This document shows, one piece after another, positions 1-10,075 of a DNA stretch of 64,000 nucleotides. The notes beneath the pieces are model-generated. The model did not search any database and had not been told where the DNA came from. It was given only the letters and a program-made list of their open reading frames with translations. Source of the DNA: Chloropicon primus (taxonomy: Eukaryota > Chlorophyta > Chloropicophyceae > Chloropicales > Chloropicaceae); the NCBI GenBank assembly GCA_023205875.1, contig CP060755.1, forward strand, positions 372,001 to 436,000. The letters are read 5' to 3'. The position numbers were made by a program, and so were the translations under genes. How positions within the stretch are numbered: position 1 is the first letter of the stretch; the number at the start of each line of letters is the position of its first letter.

Positions 1-31
1 GCGCCGACCGACTCGTTCCCCCCACCCCCAG

Positions 32-851
32 GCCAGTGATCACGGGCGAGGCTGTGATGTCCCTCGCGGTGAGCGAGCCTTACGCTGGCAGCGACGTCGC
101 AAACTTGAGAACCACTGCGGTCCGCCAAGGTGACCACTACGTCGTCAACGGCGAGAAGAAATGGATCACCGGAGGGTGCAAGGCCGACTTCTTCACGGTA
201 GCCGTGAGGACAGGAGGCCCCGGCTTCAAGGGAGTGAGCCTTCTCCTGATCGAGGGGAACAGAAAGGGCGTCTCCACCAGGAGGATGAAGACTCAGGGTT
301 GGTGGTGCAGCACGACGGCGTACATTACCTTCGACGAGGTGAGGGTTCCGGTTGGCAATCTCATCGGAGAGGAGAACAACGGCTTCAAGTACATCATGAA
401 CAACTTCAACCACGAGAGGTTCGTCTTGGGTGCCCAGGCCAACCGTTTCGCGAGAGTGTGCCTGGAGGAGAGCATCAAGTGGGCCAGGCAGAGGAAGACC
501 TTCAACAAGTCTCACATTGAGCACCAGGTGATCAGGCACAAAATTGCTGAGATGGCAAGGAGGGTGGAAAGCACCCACGCCTGGATCGAGCAGCTGGCTT
601 ACCAGTACCAGACAGGGCAGTCCGATAGCAAGTCTCTCGGAGGAGCGATCGCGTTGATGAAGGTTCACTCGACGAAGAACTTCGAGTTTTGCGCGCGAGA
701 GGCGAGCCAGATCCTCGGGGGCTCGAGCTACGTGAGAGAAGGAAAGGGCCAGATGATCGAGAGGCTTTACAGAGAGGTCAGGGTCAGCGCAATTGGCGGC
801 GGGTCGGAGGAAGTCCTCATCGACATGGCTGTCAGGCAGGCCAAGCTTTAA
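32..851 (+). CDS. Acyl-CoA dehydrogenase, C-terminal part
   Basis: This is the 3' part of a flavin-dependent acyl-CoA dehydrogenase, which oxidises fatty acyl-CoA to enoyl-CoA. The 5' end lies outside the window. A C-rich tract ending in AG at 30-31 looks like a splice acceptor, so the visible exon probably starts at 32 and runs to the stop at 849-851. The family signature is seen near the start (SEPYAGSDVANL), followed by the beta-domain (GEKKWITGG) and the C-terminal four-helix bundle. The last helix has YREVRVSAIGGGSEEV, where one of the paired glutamates is the expected catalytic base region. The GGSEE ending resembles acyl-CoA dehydrogenases that in fungi carry an N-terminal cytochrome b5 domain; whether that domain exists here cannot be seen. 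The gene converges on the uL6 gene. Confidence 0.9.
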
Positions 852-1017
852 GAGAGACCGGTCTTTCTCCAGCTATTTTATGACCTGGCGACGGCCGACG
901 AAGCCACTCGTCGTCATATTGAAACCAGAAGAAAACTGATAGGTGATGGTGATTATCTAATACAATTTAGGAGGGATTTTCTTATTAAAATTGCCATGGG
1001 CAACAACTGTTTCTCGT

Positions 1018-1749
1018 CTATTCCTCTGGGTTGTAGATGTGTCCCTTGCCGTTGACATAGACGCCATCCAAGAACTTTCTAATGTCCTTGGCCCTCACGA
1101 GGCAGCACGAGTGAATCTGAGCAGCGGATCTAGAGACATTCTCGATGTCGTTTCCTTCCAGGACGAGCTGGTCCTTGACGCCCTTGTCCTTGGCGATGGT
1201 GACTCCATCAAGCATCTTCACAATCCTGACCCTCTTCTCACCCAAAAAGTTTCTGATTTCGATGGTCTTTCCCGCGTCCTCGATGGTCACGTTGATGGGG
1301 AAATGAGCGTAAACAAGCCTCATGGTGTATCTGTAACCCCTAGTCACTCCCAAGAACAGGTTGTTGACATGGGAGACAACAGTTCTAGTTCCAGCGATCC
1401 TCTTGCTAGTTCCGTGCCAGACCTCGACCTTGACGTGTGGCTTGCCGTCGACCTCGGTCTTGAACAAGTCGACCTGCAAGTGGCTCAAGTCCTTCGTGAG
1501 CGTTCCTGCAAACGTGGGAGTCGGAGAGAAAGGAAAACCAAAGTGTGAGTCCCTCATGCATCTCTTATAGCACAGGAATAGGAAGGAGAAACGACAAGAG
1601 AAAGAACGAGGCGTTGGGTTCCTTGGCAGCTCTTGGTGCGAACGGCAGTGCCCACCCCTCGGCGGACCCCCCCCCCCCCAAGGAAGCGCCGCCCCTCCCC
1701 CACGGTCCCCAACCCTCTCCCTCCGTGTCCTGGCCCAAAGCGAAGGAGG

Positions 1750-1784
<35 letters not shown>

Positions 1785-1890
1785 AAAAAGACGTACCTCT
1801 TGGTCCCTTGACAGTGACGACCTTGGACTTGATGTCACACTCGACATCCTCAGGGATCTCGATCTCCCTCGTGTTGTAGATCTGCTTCAT
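1018..1890 (-). CDS. RPL9: Cytosolic 60S ribosomal protein uL6 (L9e)
   Basis: Ribosomal protein of the large subunit, near the sarcin-ricin loop and the GTPase-factor site. Two exons are predicted: 1890-1797 and 1505-1018. The junction splits one glycine codon (donor GTACGT, acceptor TTTGCAG) and yields about 193 residues, the normal eukaryotic length. The protein starts MKQIYNTREIEIP, has KVVTVKGPRGTL near residue 25-35, the conserved RTVVSHVNNLFLGVTRGYRY segment and ends NPEE, all typical of eukaryotic L9. The 291-bp intron holds five copies of a CGAACA hexamer. A continuous reading frame crosses the intron, but the extra R/V and G-rich residues it would add do not belong to the family. Strong, unambiguous assignment. 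Confidence 0.95.
1506..1796 (-). repeat. uL6 intron with CGAACA hexamer microsatellite
   Basis: The intron contains a short tandem repeat of the hexamer CGAACA at about 1751-1783 on the plus strand and a C9-10 run near 1670. Because the hexamer preserves reading frame it keeps an ORF open through the intron, a likely trap for automatic annotation. Confidence 0.7.
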
Positions 1891-2708
1891 GGTTGCCTTA
1901 AGTCTCTTAAGTCGTAGCCGCGACCCTTGTCTCTCTCTCCTCTCTTGCCTTTTCCTTCCCCGGCGCTTCTCGCCTCTTTCCAGCCGCCGACAAAATTCCC
2001 CCTCTTGCGGAGCGTAGAAATCCCTTCTTACCAACCCCCTCCAAAAAAAAACAAGCGCGAGCGCGAAAAAACAAGGGATTTCTACACGCCGTCCGGCGGC
2101 GCTATTTTATCAGAGACGTTACCCGAAATTTCTCAAAGAGGAGAGAAGAAAAGCCCCGGGGCCTTTTTGGTTTGGGTATTGGGCGTATCTTGGGGAGAAT
2201 TGACGTCAATCGCAGAGGACGAACCCCTGGTTGGTTGGTTTTTTTGTCTCCTCAACACAAACTAATCCAAGATTCTTGGACCCAAGAAAGACCGCATCCC
2301 CTTGTTTCTTTCTTTCTCTTTGGGTCTTTCTTTCTTTCTCCTATCATCCCTTCATCTTGGTCTCCCACTCAAGAGAGGAGGCGGAGGCCAAGACCAGGAG
2401 AGAGAGAGAGAGAGACCTAAAGCAAGACCTAAGGTCCTGTGTTCCTGACACGAGTCAAGCCTTGCCTTGACTGGGACAAAACCCTTTTCGTGCTTCTGAA
2501 ATGCGCCCTTTGGAACACAGCAATACATACTGCGCTGGGGTTTAGGGGGGAAACAAGGAGACACAACAACAACACGACAAACAGGAAGACAAGCAATTCT
2601 TCATTTCCTGTCCCAGTCTCGTCTCTTTGCTTTGACCGAACAGGGGAACCGAACGGAACGAGAGGGTTGGAGATTGACTTTGAGGGGTTTGACTTCTGCA
2701 GCGACACC
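1891..2708. promoter_or_regulatory. Divergent promoter region, uL6 / ArfGAP
   Basis: Non-coding interval between the divergently transcribed uL6 and ArfGAP genes. It holds TTTC-rich and GA-rich short repeats (2300-2345, 2400-2415). A CTGCAG directly before the ArfGAP start (about 2697-2702) could be an acceptor of a 5'-UTR intron. No convincing gene was found. Confidence 0.5.
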
Positions 2709-4067
2709 ATGAGCAAGCAATCGAAAGAGGAGCACCAGAGGCACATGAGGATCCTGCAGAGGTTGCTCAAGAAGCCTGAAAACGCTTTGTGCGCGGACTG
2801 CCCCAGCAGGAGCCCTCGGTGGGCGAGCATCAACCTCGGCGTGTTCATCTGCATCACCTGCTCGGGAATCCACAGAGGCCTTGGCGTCCACATCTCCAAG
2901 GTGAGGTCCACGAACTTGGACACTTGGTTCCCGGAGCAGGTGGACTTCATGACGAAGATGGGAAACAAGAAGGCCAACGCCTATTGGGAGGCACAGTGTG
3001 GCCCGGACTTCAAGAAGCCCGGCGAGCAGGACAGGAGGAACTTGGAGGACTACATCAGGGCGAAGTACACTCGCAGCAAGTACGCAGACCCGGAGGCCGT
3101 GGCCCCGACGTACGAGAACTTCATCGCGGGGAAGGTGAAGCTGGAAGCGGAGGCGCCAGCGCCAGCACCGGTCCAGAAGGCGGCCGCGCCGGCTTTCTCG
3201 CCACCAATCCCGCAGCAGCAGAGCCAGCCGGCGGCAGCTCCTGCTCCAGCGGCGGGCGGTTTGAACGAGTGGGCGGACTTCTCCTCCGCCGCTACGCCTA
3301 CCACGAGCCAGCAGCCCGTTGAGGACCCCTTCCAAACGGCAGCCGCGCCTGCTGCCACCCCGGTCTCGGCACCGGTGGATTTATTCGCAGCACCCGCGGG
3401 GCAGCCTGCCCAGGCCGTGCCTGCAGCCGCTCCCGCGGCAGCGCCGGTGGATCCGTTTGCTAGCCAAGTTCCGGCGTCCCAGCCTGCCGCGGCGGCCACG
3501 ACCCCCGCGGCTTCTCCAGCTCCTGCCTCGGATCCTTTCGCGAACAGCTCTGGGTTCGACTCTTTGATGACCTTCGAGAGCTCTGCTTCGCAAGGCCAGG
3601 CTGCTGCTGCTGCTGTGACAAAGACGCTGACGGACGACATCATGAAGAAGTTCGACGAGGCGGCAGGCGGAATGCAAGCGGCGGTGCCCCCCCAAGGAAT
3701 GGGAATGGGAATGGGTAACGTGAGCATGAACATGGGCATGGGCATGGGGGGCTTCCAGATGCCGAACCAGCAACCTGGGTTTGGGATGCAACAGCAGCAG
3801 CAGCAGCAACAGCAGCAGCAATTTGGTATGATGCAGCAGCAACAACAGTTTGGAGGCATGATGCCCCAACAGCAGCAGTTCGCGGGAGGTATGCAGAACT
3901 CCATGCCCATGGGAGGAATGGGCATGCCACAGTTCCAGCAACAGGGTATGGCGTCTTACCAGATGCCTCAAGGGTACCAGGTTCAGCAACAACCAGTACA
4001 ATTTCAGAACCCAAATGGAATGCAGCAGCCCGGGATGCAACAATTCAACTTCCACCAAAACAACTAA
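2709..4067 (+). CDS. ArfGAP protein, SMAP/AGD5-like, with DPF motifs
   Basis: GTPase-activating protein for Arf GTPases, acting in vesicle coats at Golgi/endosome membranes. 452 residues from the ATG at 2709. The N-terminal ArfGAP zinc finger is complete: C28-x2-C31-x16-C48-x2-C51, followed by the arginine finger in SGIHRGLG (R56). The domain runs to about residue 125 and most resembles plant AGD5 / animal SMAP proteins. The rest is low complexity: an A/P-rich stretch, then a Q/M/G-rich tail with a run of ten glutamines. Three DPF motifs (VEDPFQ, VDPFAS, SDPFAN) lie in the A/P-rich part; in other coat accessory proteins DPF binds clathrin adaptor ears. The frame is open upstream, but the ArfGAP family starts here and the upstream residues look like UTR. 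Confidence 0.9.
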   Translation: MSKQSKEEHQRHMRILQRLLKKPENALCADCPSRSPRWASINLGVFICITCSGIHRGLGVHISKVRSTNLDTWFPEQVDFMTKMGNKKANAYWEAQCGPDFKKPGEQDRRNLEDYIRAKYTRSKYADPEAVAPTYENFIAGKVKLEAEAPAPAPVQKAAAPAFSPPIPQQQSQPAAAPAPAAGGLNEWADFSSAATPTTSQQPVEDPFQTAAAPAATPVSAPVDLFAAPAGQPAQAVPAAAPAAAPVDPFASQVPASQPAAAATTPAASPAPASDPFANSSGFDSLMTFESSASQGQAAAAAVTKTLTDDIMKKFDEAAGGMQAAVPPQGMGMGMGNVSMNMGMGMGGFQMPNQQPGFGMQQQQQQQQQQQFGMMQQQQQFGGMMPQQQQFAGGMQNSMPMGGMGMPQFQQQGMASYQMPQGYQVQQQPVQFQNPNGMQQPGMQQFNFHQNN

Positions 4068-4190
4068 AAGACAAACACTTTTGGGGTGTGCGCTTTTTGA
4101 ACAAAACGACTCGGTGGAGAGGAAGAGTCTCTTCTTCTGGCCAATGTAATACTATATAACACATTTTTATGATCTGCATTCTTTCAGGCG

Positions 4191-6086
4191 CTACTCCTTC
4201 TTCGTCTCGGCGTCCATGTAGTCCTTCCATTCCCCGTACGACAGGTCGTGGTCCATTTTGTTGTTCCACTCAAAAGTTTGCGCTCCAATGCAGACCGTGT
4301 CTCCATGCTTGATCCCTTGCCTCTTCAAGGCGTTGTACAGGCCCGATACCTTGATAATCTTTCGGAACCTCTGCCACGCTTGATAGTATTGCCAGTCCGT
4401 CATTTGGACGTAACTCTCAAAGGCTCTGCCCTTGACAAGCCACGTCCTTGTCGCGCCTTCGAAGTGCAAGGTGAAGTCACTGAAGTCCCTGCGGGTCGTC
4501 GCCTTGTCGGCCTCTCTTTTGAGCTTCTTGTACTCGGAGGCCCTGTCTAACTCGTCTTCCGGTGGTCCAAAGCCATCTTCCACAAAGCCCCCATACGTGG
4601 AGCCAAACTCCTGCTCTTGCTCCTTGGTAAACCGAAGGAGCACAGAGTCCACAGACTTGAGCAAAGGGTCTATTCCTTGCCTGGCAGCAGCGCTGATGGT
4701 GTGCAGCTCGATGCCATTCTCCGTCAGGTACTCCTGCAAGTCACGGGTTCTGTCCAGAACTCCAGGAATATCAATCTTGTTTATCGCCACGATGAAATCC
4801 TTGGCGGCCAAGGATTCGCTGAACAAGTCGAGCTCTGTTCTTATGGCGTGGAAATCTCCCAAGGGGTCTGGGCTGTCTCCATCAATCACCTGCACGAGCA
4901 CGTTGCACCTCTCGCAGTGCCTGAGGAACTCTTGCCCCAGACCAACCCCAGTATGCGCTCCTTCCAGCAGGCCAGGAACATCCGCAAAAACAATGCTCTT
5001 GTAACCCAACTTGTCGCACACTCCGAGGTTCGGCACCAGAGTCGTGAAGGGGTAATTCGCGATCTTTGGCTTCGCATTGCTCAAAGAAGCAAGGAGCGTG
5101 CTCTTTCCCGCGTTCGGAGCACCGACGATGCCAACATCGGCAACGAGCTTGAGCTCCAGCTCAAACCACTCCTCTATGCCTTCCTCGCCGCTCTCGGACA
5201 GCCTCGGGGTCTTGTTGGTGGAGCTCCTGAACGACGCATTTCCCCTCCCGCCCCGCCCCCCGTGAAGAAGAAGCTTTCTCTCCCCCTCCCGAAGAAGCTC
5301 TAGCGAACCAAGCTGGTCCAGCTCAGAGAGGTTTGCTTCCGAGTTATCAAAAGACACCGTTTCGACCTCGGACACGTCGCTGTACCCAAAGCCACCCGTG
5401 GCGCCTCCGCCTTCGTGCTCGTCCCCCCCCTCGATGCGGGAAAAGCCAGGTCCCATCCCAGCTTTCCTGATGATCGTGCCGATGGGGACTTGTATCTCCA
5501 CATCTTCCCCGGCAGCTCCTGCGCAGTTCCTTCCCTGTCCCGGCGCCCCCTTCTTGGCGCGAAAGTGGATCTTGTTCCTGAACGAGCTGAGAGAATTCAG
5601 GCCCTTGGCGGCCACAACCCACACGTGGCCCCCTCTCCCCCCGTTCCCCCCGTCCGGACCCCCTCTCGGGACATACTTCTCCCTCCTGAAGGACACTTGG
5701 CCGTCTCCCCCCTTCCCCGACTGAGCACATATCTTCGCCGTGTCGAAGCACCTCACCTCCGCTGGCACGCTCCTCCTCTCGCGCGCTCGCGGCGCCTCCT
5801 CCGCTTCGAACCCGCCGCCACCCCCAAAGTCCCAGTCCTCGTACTCGTCGTACTTCCCTTGACCCCTCCTCTCATCACGAGAGCTCAACGCCTTCAAGGC
5901 AGAGCCCGCAGCATCCCTCCTCCTCGTCGTCGTCGCCGCAGTGCGGAAGAACAGTCCGTGAACAAGGTTGCCGCACGGGTGGGGCCTCGTGACGCTCACC
6001 GAGGACCTCAGGCATCTCGACTGGTTCAGGGCGAGCACCTTGGCGCTCGCCTTCACCTTGGCAGCGAGCTCGAGCGCAGACATCAT
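4191..6086 (-). CDS. OBGC: Chloroplast Obg-family GTPase
   Basis: Large GTPase of the Obg/CgtA family, needed in bacteria and chloroplasts for 50S ribosomal subunit assembly. 631 residues in one exon. The first about 110 residues are basic, serine-rich and end in an acidic linker, consistent with a plastid transit peptide. The Obg fold follows (glycine-rich: GGPDGGNGGRGGHVW, GKGGDGQV). The G domain has G1 GAPNAGKST (around residue 325), G3 DVPGLLEGAHTG, G4 NKID and G5 SAA. A C-terminal OCT-like domain (VSGLYNALKRQGIKHGDTV) closes the protein. An acidic G/E-rich insert sits between the two halves of the Obg fold, as in plant ObgC. Its 3' end is 123 bp from that of the ArfGAP gene. Confidence 0.93.
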   Translation of the reverse strand: MMSALELAAKVKASAKVLALNQSRCLRSSVSVTRPHPCGNLVHGLFFRTAATTTRRRDAAGSALKALSSRDERRGQGKYDEYEDWDFGGGGGFEAEEAPRARERRSVPAEVRCFDTAKICAQSGKGGDGQVSFRREKYVPRGGPDGGNGGRGGHVWVVAAKGLNSLSSFRNKIHFRAKKGAPGQGRNCAGAAGEDVEIQVPIGTIIRKAGMGPGFSRIEGGDEHEGGGATGGFGYSDVSEVETVSFDNSEANLSELDQLGSLELLREGERKLLLHGGRGGRGNASFRSSTNKTPRLSESGEEGIEEWFELELKLVADVGIVGAPNAGKSTLLASLSNAKPKIANYPFTTLVPNLGVCDKLGYKSIVFADVPGLLEGAHTGVGLGQEFLRHCERCNVLVQVIDGDSPDPLGDFHAIRTELDLFSESLAAKDFIVAINKIDIPGVLDRTRDLQEYLTENGIELHTISAAARQGIDPLLKSVDSVLLRFTKEQEQEFGSTYGGFVEDGFGPPEDELDRASEYKKLKREADKATTRRDFSDFTLHFEGATRTWLVKGRAFESYVQMTDWQYYQAWQRFRKIIKVSGLYNALKRQGIKHGDTVCIGAQTFEWNNKMDHDLSYGEWKDYMDAETKKE

Positions 6087-6244
6087 CGCTCCGTCTTACG
6101 CGTTTCACTTTTTGGATAACGAGGAGAGCTCAAAGGTGAAGGGGGAAACGGTTGAAGGACACCAAGGTAATTGGAGGCCTCGGCGCAGGAAGAAAGAATG
6201 ACACACGTCGTTACATGATACACGGAAGTGGTTTACAAGTTTAG

Positions 6245-7662
6245 TTACTGGTTTTCGTTGGCGTGGGCCAGCATGTTTTCCAACTCTTTGAGTTCCTCCT
6301 CCTCCTCTTCCACGTCAAGGGGGTCGTCGAGTGGCTCTGACTTGTCGTCGCTTTCGAGGCTTTGGATCTCGTCAAGGAGCGTCCGGACGTCCTCCCAGCA
6401 GCCATCGCAAGAGTCCAACAAAGCGACCACCAATTCGGGGAGGATTTCGAACCCAAGCGAGTGCCTGTGCGCGGTCTGGCTGACCACGGTGTGCCATAAG
6501 TGGGACACTTCCCCCGTGTCCCCGATCGTGCGGGTGTTCTTGAAGAGCCTGACTGCCCCATGGTAGTCCGGAACACTCATCAGCTTCCCGTCAGGCAGAA
6601 GGTACTTGAACGAGGAGCCCCCATTCCTGTCGGTGCTTATGAGGTACAGGCGGTAGGGCACGCCGTTATTGTCGTACTTGTTGGTGTGCCACATGAGGAA
6701 CCCCTCTGGAGGCATGTAATTAAAATTCTTGACGAACGTGAGCTTCTGCATCTGGTGCTCGTCTCCCTCGAAGCCGAGGCCCGCCACGACTCTCCGATAC
6801 TCGTCGCTCAAGTCCCCATTCTCCTTCGTGTTCCAGTGCGTGATCCCTCGGAAGACCTTTTGCTCAATCTGGAGCTTCGAGTTCCCCCTGCGAAGGACGT
6901 CTTTCACGATGCTTTTCTTCCCGTCGTACTCGCACAGGCAGCACTGGGGGGTCTTGCACGCGGTGCAACACCCGTACTTGGCATTATTGTCGCACGTAGG
7001 CTCCTTGAGATCCCCGGTAATGTTCCTGTGCTTCATCTTGTACAAGAACTCCTTGTCGTTGTAAAACTCCTTGTCGAACTCGCCAGACAAGCTGTCCTGG
7101 TAGTAATGGTCGCAGCTCTTGTCGTAGTCCCCCATTCTGAGGGACTTGACGAAGTACTTTTGGGCCTTCTCGAACTCGGAGAAGAGCCTTTGCAGCACGG
7201 GCACTCTGGAAACGTTCACCTCAAAAATTCTTTGCGCCAGAACAGCGTCGACTAATCTCATCTTTTCCTCGAAGAGAACCTTTTCCATGTCCTGCGTCGG
7301 GTCAACGAACTCGTGCTCTGCTATGGGCTCCGCTTCCAGCCCCCCAAGCTCTGCTCCTGCTTCGTCCCCGAGGGCTCCTTCCACATTGGTCCGGTCCACG
7401 TGAGCCTGGACTTCCTCCGCGTCCATGTCTTCGTACCTCCCCGCCTGTCCCATGAACTGGCCCCACGAGGTCACCGACGTCTGGTACACCATCAAGCATA
7501 CCACGAAAGCCAAGACCGAGGGAACAAGCCGGCTCCTGGTGCGAGCGAGAAACAAAACCAGCAGAGTTGTCGTTGATGATGTTGATGAGTTGTGAGTAAC
7601 CAGACTTCAGCAAGATGACTGCCAACTTACCTCTTGCCACCACCCAAGCGCTTCTCCCGCAT
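6245..7662 (-). CDS. Type II membrane protein with 2OG-oxygenase-like fold
   Basis: Predicted exons 7662-7631 and 7535-6245 (donor GTAAGT, acceptor after a pyrimidine-rich TTTCTCGCTCGCACC) give 440 residues starting MREKRLGGGK. An unspliced start at 7555 is also possible. A basic N-terminus and one hydrophobic segment (LVPSVLAFVVCLMVY) make a signal anchor, so a Golgi/ER lumenal enzyme is likely. A cysteine-rich patch (CCTACKTPQCCLC) is in the middle. The C-terminal third reads like the double-stranded beta-helix of 2-oxoglutarate/Fe(II) oxygenases: MWHTN, a sSFKYLLPDG strand, VPDYHGAVRLF, then LWHTVVSQ and RHSLGFEI, giving a distal H and an R-x-S. The first motif is H-x-N instead of the usual H-x-D. 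The tail is strongly acidic. Fold assignment is inference from pattern, not certain. Confidence 0.6.
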
Positions 7663-8017
7663 CTTTCTCGGTTCTTGCAGTCCAACCAACGCCCAGAGAT
7701 CCTCAAACCGGGTCCACACCCCCACGCCTCACCCTAACACCGCACCCTCTGTCCAACGCCTCGCTCTGTCCTGAACTCTGTTGTCTCTTGCTCAGTGGAT
7801 TGGGTTGAGGGCAAGAGAAAGAGAAAGAGAAAGAGAAAGAGAAAGAGAAAAGCTTGTTCGTTCCTTGGACAGAGCACGAGGCAGGAGGACATCAAACGAC
7901 CGAATGTCCCTTGTCCTCTTGCGCGGTTGGCCTTGCTCTCGCTCTCGCTTCTTCTCTCTGGGTAATGATAAAATTTTGTCCGCGGGGGTGGCGGGAAGAA
8001 GGAGAAGGAGAGGAGCG
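7663..8017. promoter_or_regulatory. Divergent promoter region with GAGAAA repeat
   Basis: Interval between the 2OG-like gene (minus) and the Ycf55-like gene (plus). A GAGAAA tandem repeat occupies about 7814-7850. No gene seen. Confidence 0.5.
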
Positions 8018-9776
8018 ATGGCGATGGCGATGGGGGGAGGTCCGAGGAGTACGAGGCACTTGGGGAGGTCCGCGGGTTGCAGATCCGTTGCTTTTACGGG
8101 CGGGGGAACCGGGGGGCGGGGGTGGAGCCGACCTTTAGCACGGACGAGGAGGGTGTGTCCCAGAGCCGTGATCGTGGAGGACTGGCCACATAGAGTGGAG
8201 GTAAGCTTCGTGCGTGCGTGTTTGTTCGACATCGGTCTCGCCCCGCATTGCACCCTCGCAAGTCGATCCGTGGACTGACGTTCCCGCGTCTTGCCTGTTG
8301 GTTTCCCTTCTCTCGTCCCGGACGATGATGATCATGATCACCATCATCTTTTCGTTCGAGCAGGAGTTGCTGGCCGTTTCGAACGCGGTGTGCCTGTTTG
8401 CCATGCTGGGGCGGCAGTCCGCGGCCACGGGTGGGCTTGGCGTGTTCTGGCGAGGCCTGGGTTTCGGTGACAAGGAATTTGGAGGGTCTGGGGGCGAGGG
8501 GTGGGAGAAGGAAGTTGGGAGCTCGAGGGGCTCGAGTAGGCCGTCCACTACTGGAGAGCCCAGTGTCGCGGAGCAGCACGCGGCGAGCGAGGCTCGTGCC
8601 GGGGTCGTTGCCCTCTCTGGTGAGGAGGTATGGGAACGGCTTGGACACAACTTTGGCGGCACTGGGCGGGGCGACTTGTGTGCCGGAGAAGAAGCCCTGC
8701 TTGGTAAAAGCACGGGGGGGAGCGGGGATCTGCCCAAGCTGGTGCTTCAGTGCCTGAAGCCTTCTGAGAGGAAAGTCCTGCTGCAAATTTCGTACGAATC
8801 CCTGAAGCGGAAACTCTTGGAGCTCAAAACCCTTGAGGGTGGAAAGGAGGGGGAAAGCTTCGAGGAGGTGTGCTCTCAAGTCCTTAACAGCTGCGTGAAA
8901 GACGCCGCCGAACGGTGGTTGGGCTACTCTCTGGATACCAAGTGGATGGAATACGGAAGGGAAAAGGAAGTGGCGAAGAGTGGGAAGCCAGAAGAGCAGT
9001 CGTGGACCGTCCTAAATCTCTTGCAGGAGGACAAGCGATTCCTGTACACATCCGCTTTGCGTTACTTGACCGACGAGGGAAATTGCTTTGACGACTCGAG
9101 CCTTAACATGTCCAAGGGCTGGGTGAGCAGTGCAGGGGCAATCATGGGAGCATGCTCGAACATATTGGAGGACTGTATAGTAATGATCGCGGAGACAATT
9201 GCTGATGCATACCTTGAGGAGGTCTGCCAGGGCAAAGCAAGTTATGTCTCGCCCGCCACTGCGGAAAAGGAACCTTTTGCGTTTGCGCTCGACGCTACCC
9301 TGGTCCACCCAGTGCTGAGCAGCACCCGGAAGATCGAGCGCTTCAGGAACCAAGTTGGACTCTACAGGCTCCTCTACAAGTATTTCTTTTCTGTCCAGTC
9401 CATTTATGAAGACAAGTACAGACTGTGGAGCGTCTCGAGGGAGGCTGGGTTGATTGCGCAGAAGACTATTTCGCTGAAGAGGGCAGCGGATCTAAGAGGG
9501 CTCACTGGGGTCAGGAGGGCGTACGGTCTTCTTCTAGAAGCTTCAGACGTGGTTCTTCCGATTGCTAGAAGGCTCTTTGACTTTGCGCAAGAAGGCATTC
9601 AACATCTTTTGGTTCTCGTGATTGGCAGGAGTTTAGGCCTCATCCTTAGAGGAGTAAGAGAGAGTCTGAAGGGCACGGCTGCCATTGGAAGGAAGGCGGA
9701 AGGGACAAACAAAGACAATGGAAGCGAAAAAGGATTTCCCTTGATGCAGGAAGATTCCTTCTCCTTTTCGTACTAG
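8018..9776 (+). CDS. Plastid Ycf55/DUF3685-like protein
   Basis: Two exons, 8018-8200 and 8364-9776, joined in phase 0 (donor GTAAGC, acceptor TTCGAGCAG), give 531 residues. The first exon encodes a basic Ser/Arg/Gly-rich leader (MAMAMGGGPRSTRHLG...) that fits a chloroplast transit peptide. The C-terminal half contains LYRLLYKYFFSVQSIYEDKY and GLIAQKTISLKRAADL, ending in a hydrophobic IQHLLVLVIGRSLGLILRG. This pattern resembles the conserved part of cyanobacterial/algal Ycf55 (DUF3685) proteins, whose function is not established. The long middle is not recognised. Assignment rests on remembered family patterns, so moderate. Convergent with the PRMT10 gene. Confidence 0.6.
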
Positions 9777-10075
9777 TAATAAATGGAGGCGTACTTCGAG
9801 GGTAAGGCGTACTCCACCAGGATCTACAAATCAATGCATGCACAATATTTCACACTACTACTACCTGTCCTAGCGGGGGACGAGATCGGTGAGAAGGTGG
9901 GGAGGAGCAAGGCCAGGAGGCAGGAGCAAAGGTTCGATTGTTGTTGTTTTCCGATTTCTCAAAGGGTTTATTTATAGTCTAATACTCTACAGAAAGATCC
10001 TATCGATTCACAAAGATTCTGAAAGCAACAAACACTCTTCATGTTAAACGCCGCGCGTGTCCACAGTCCACCAAG
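9777..10075. other. Convergent intergenic region, nothing recognised
   Basis: AT-richer than its surroundings; two short ORFs overlap but neither resembles a gene. It must hold both 3' UTRs. Confidence 0.4.

Noticed and set aside
1506-1796. Extra arginine/valine-rich segment in uL6
   Set aside because: Product of a hexamer repeat in an intron with good splice sites; no uL6 has it.
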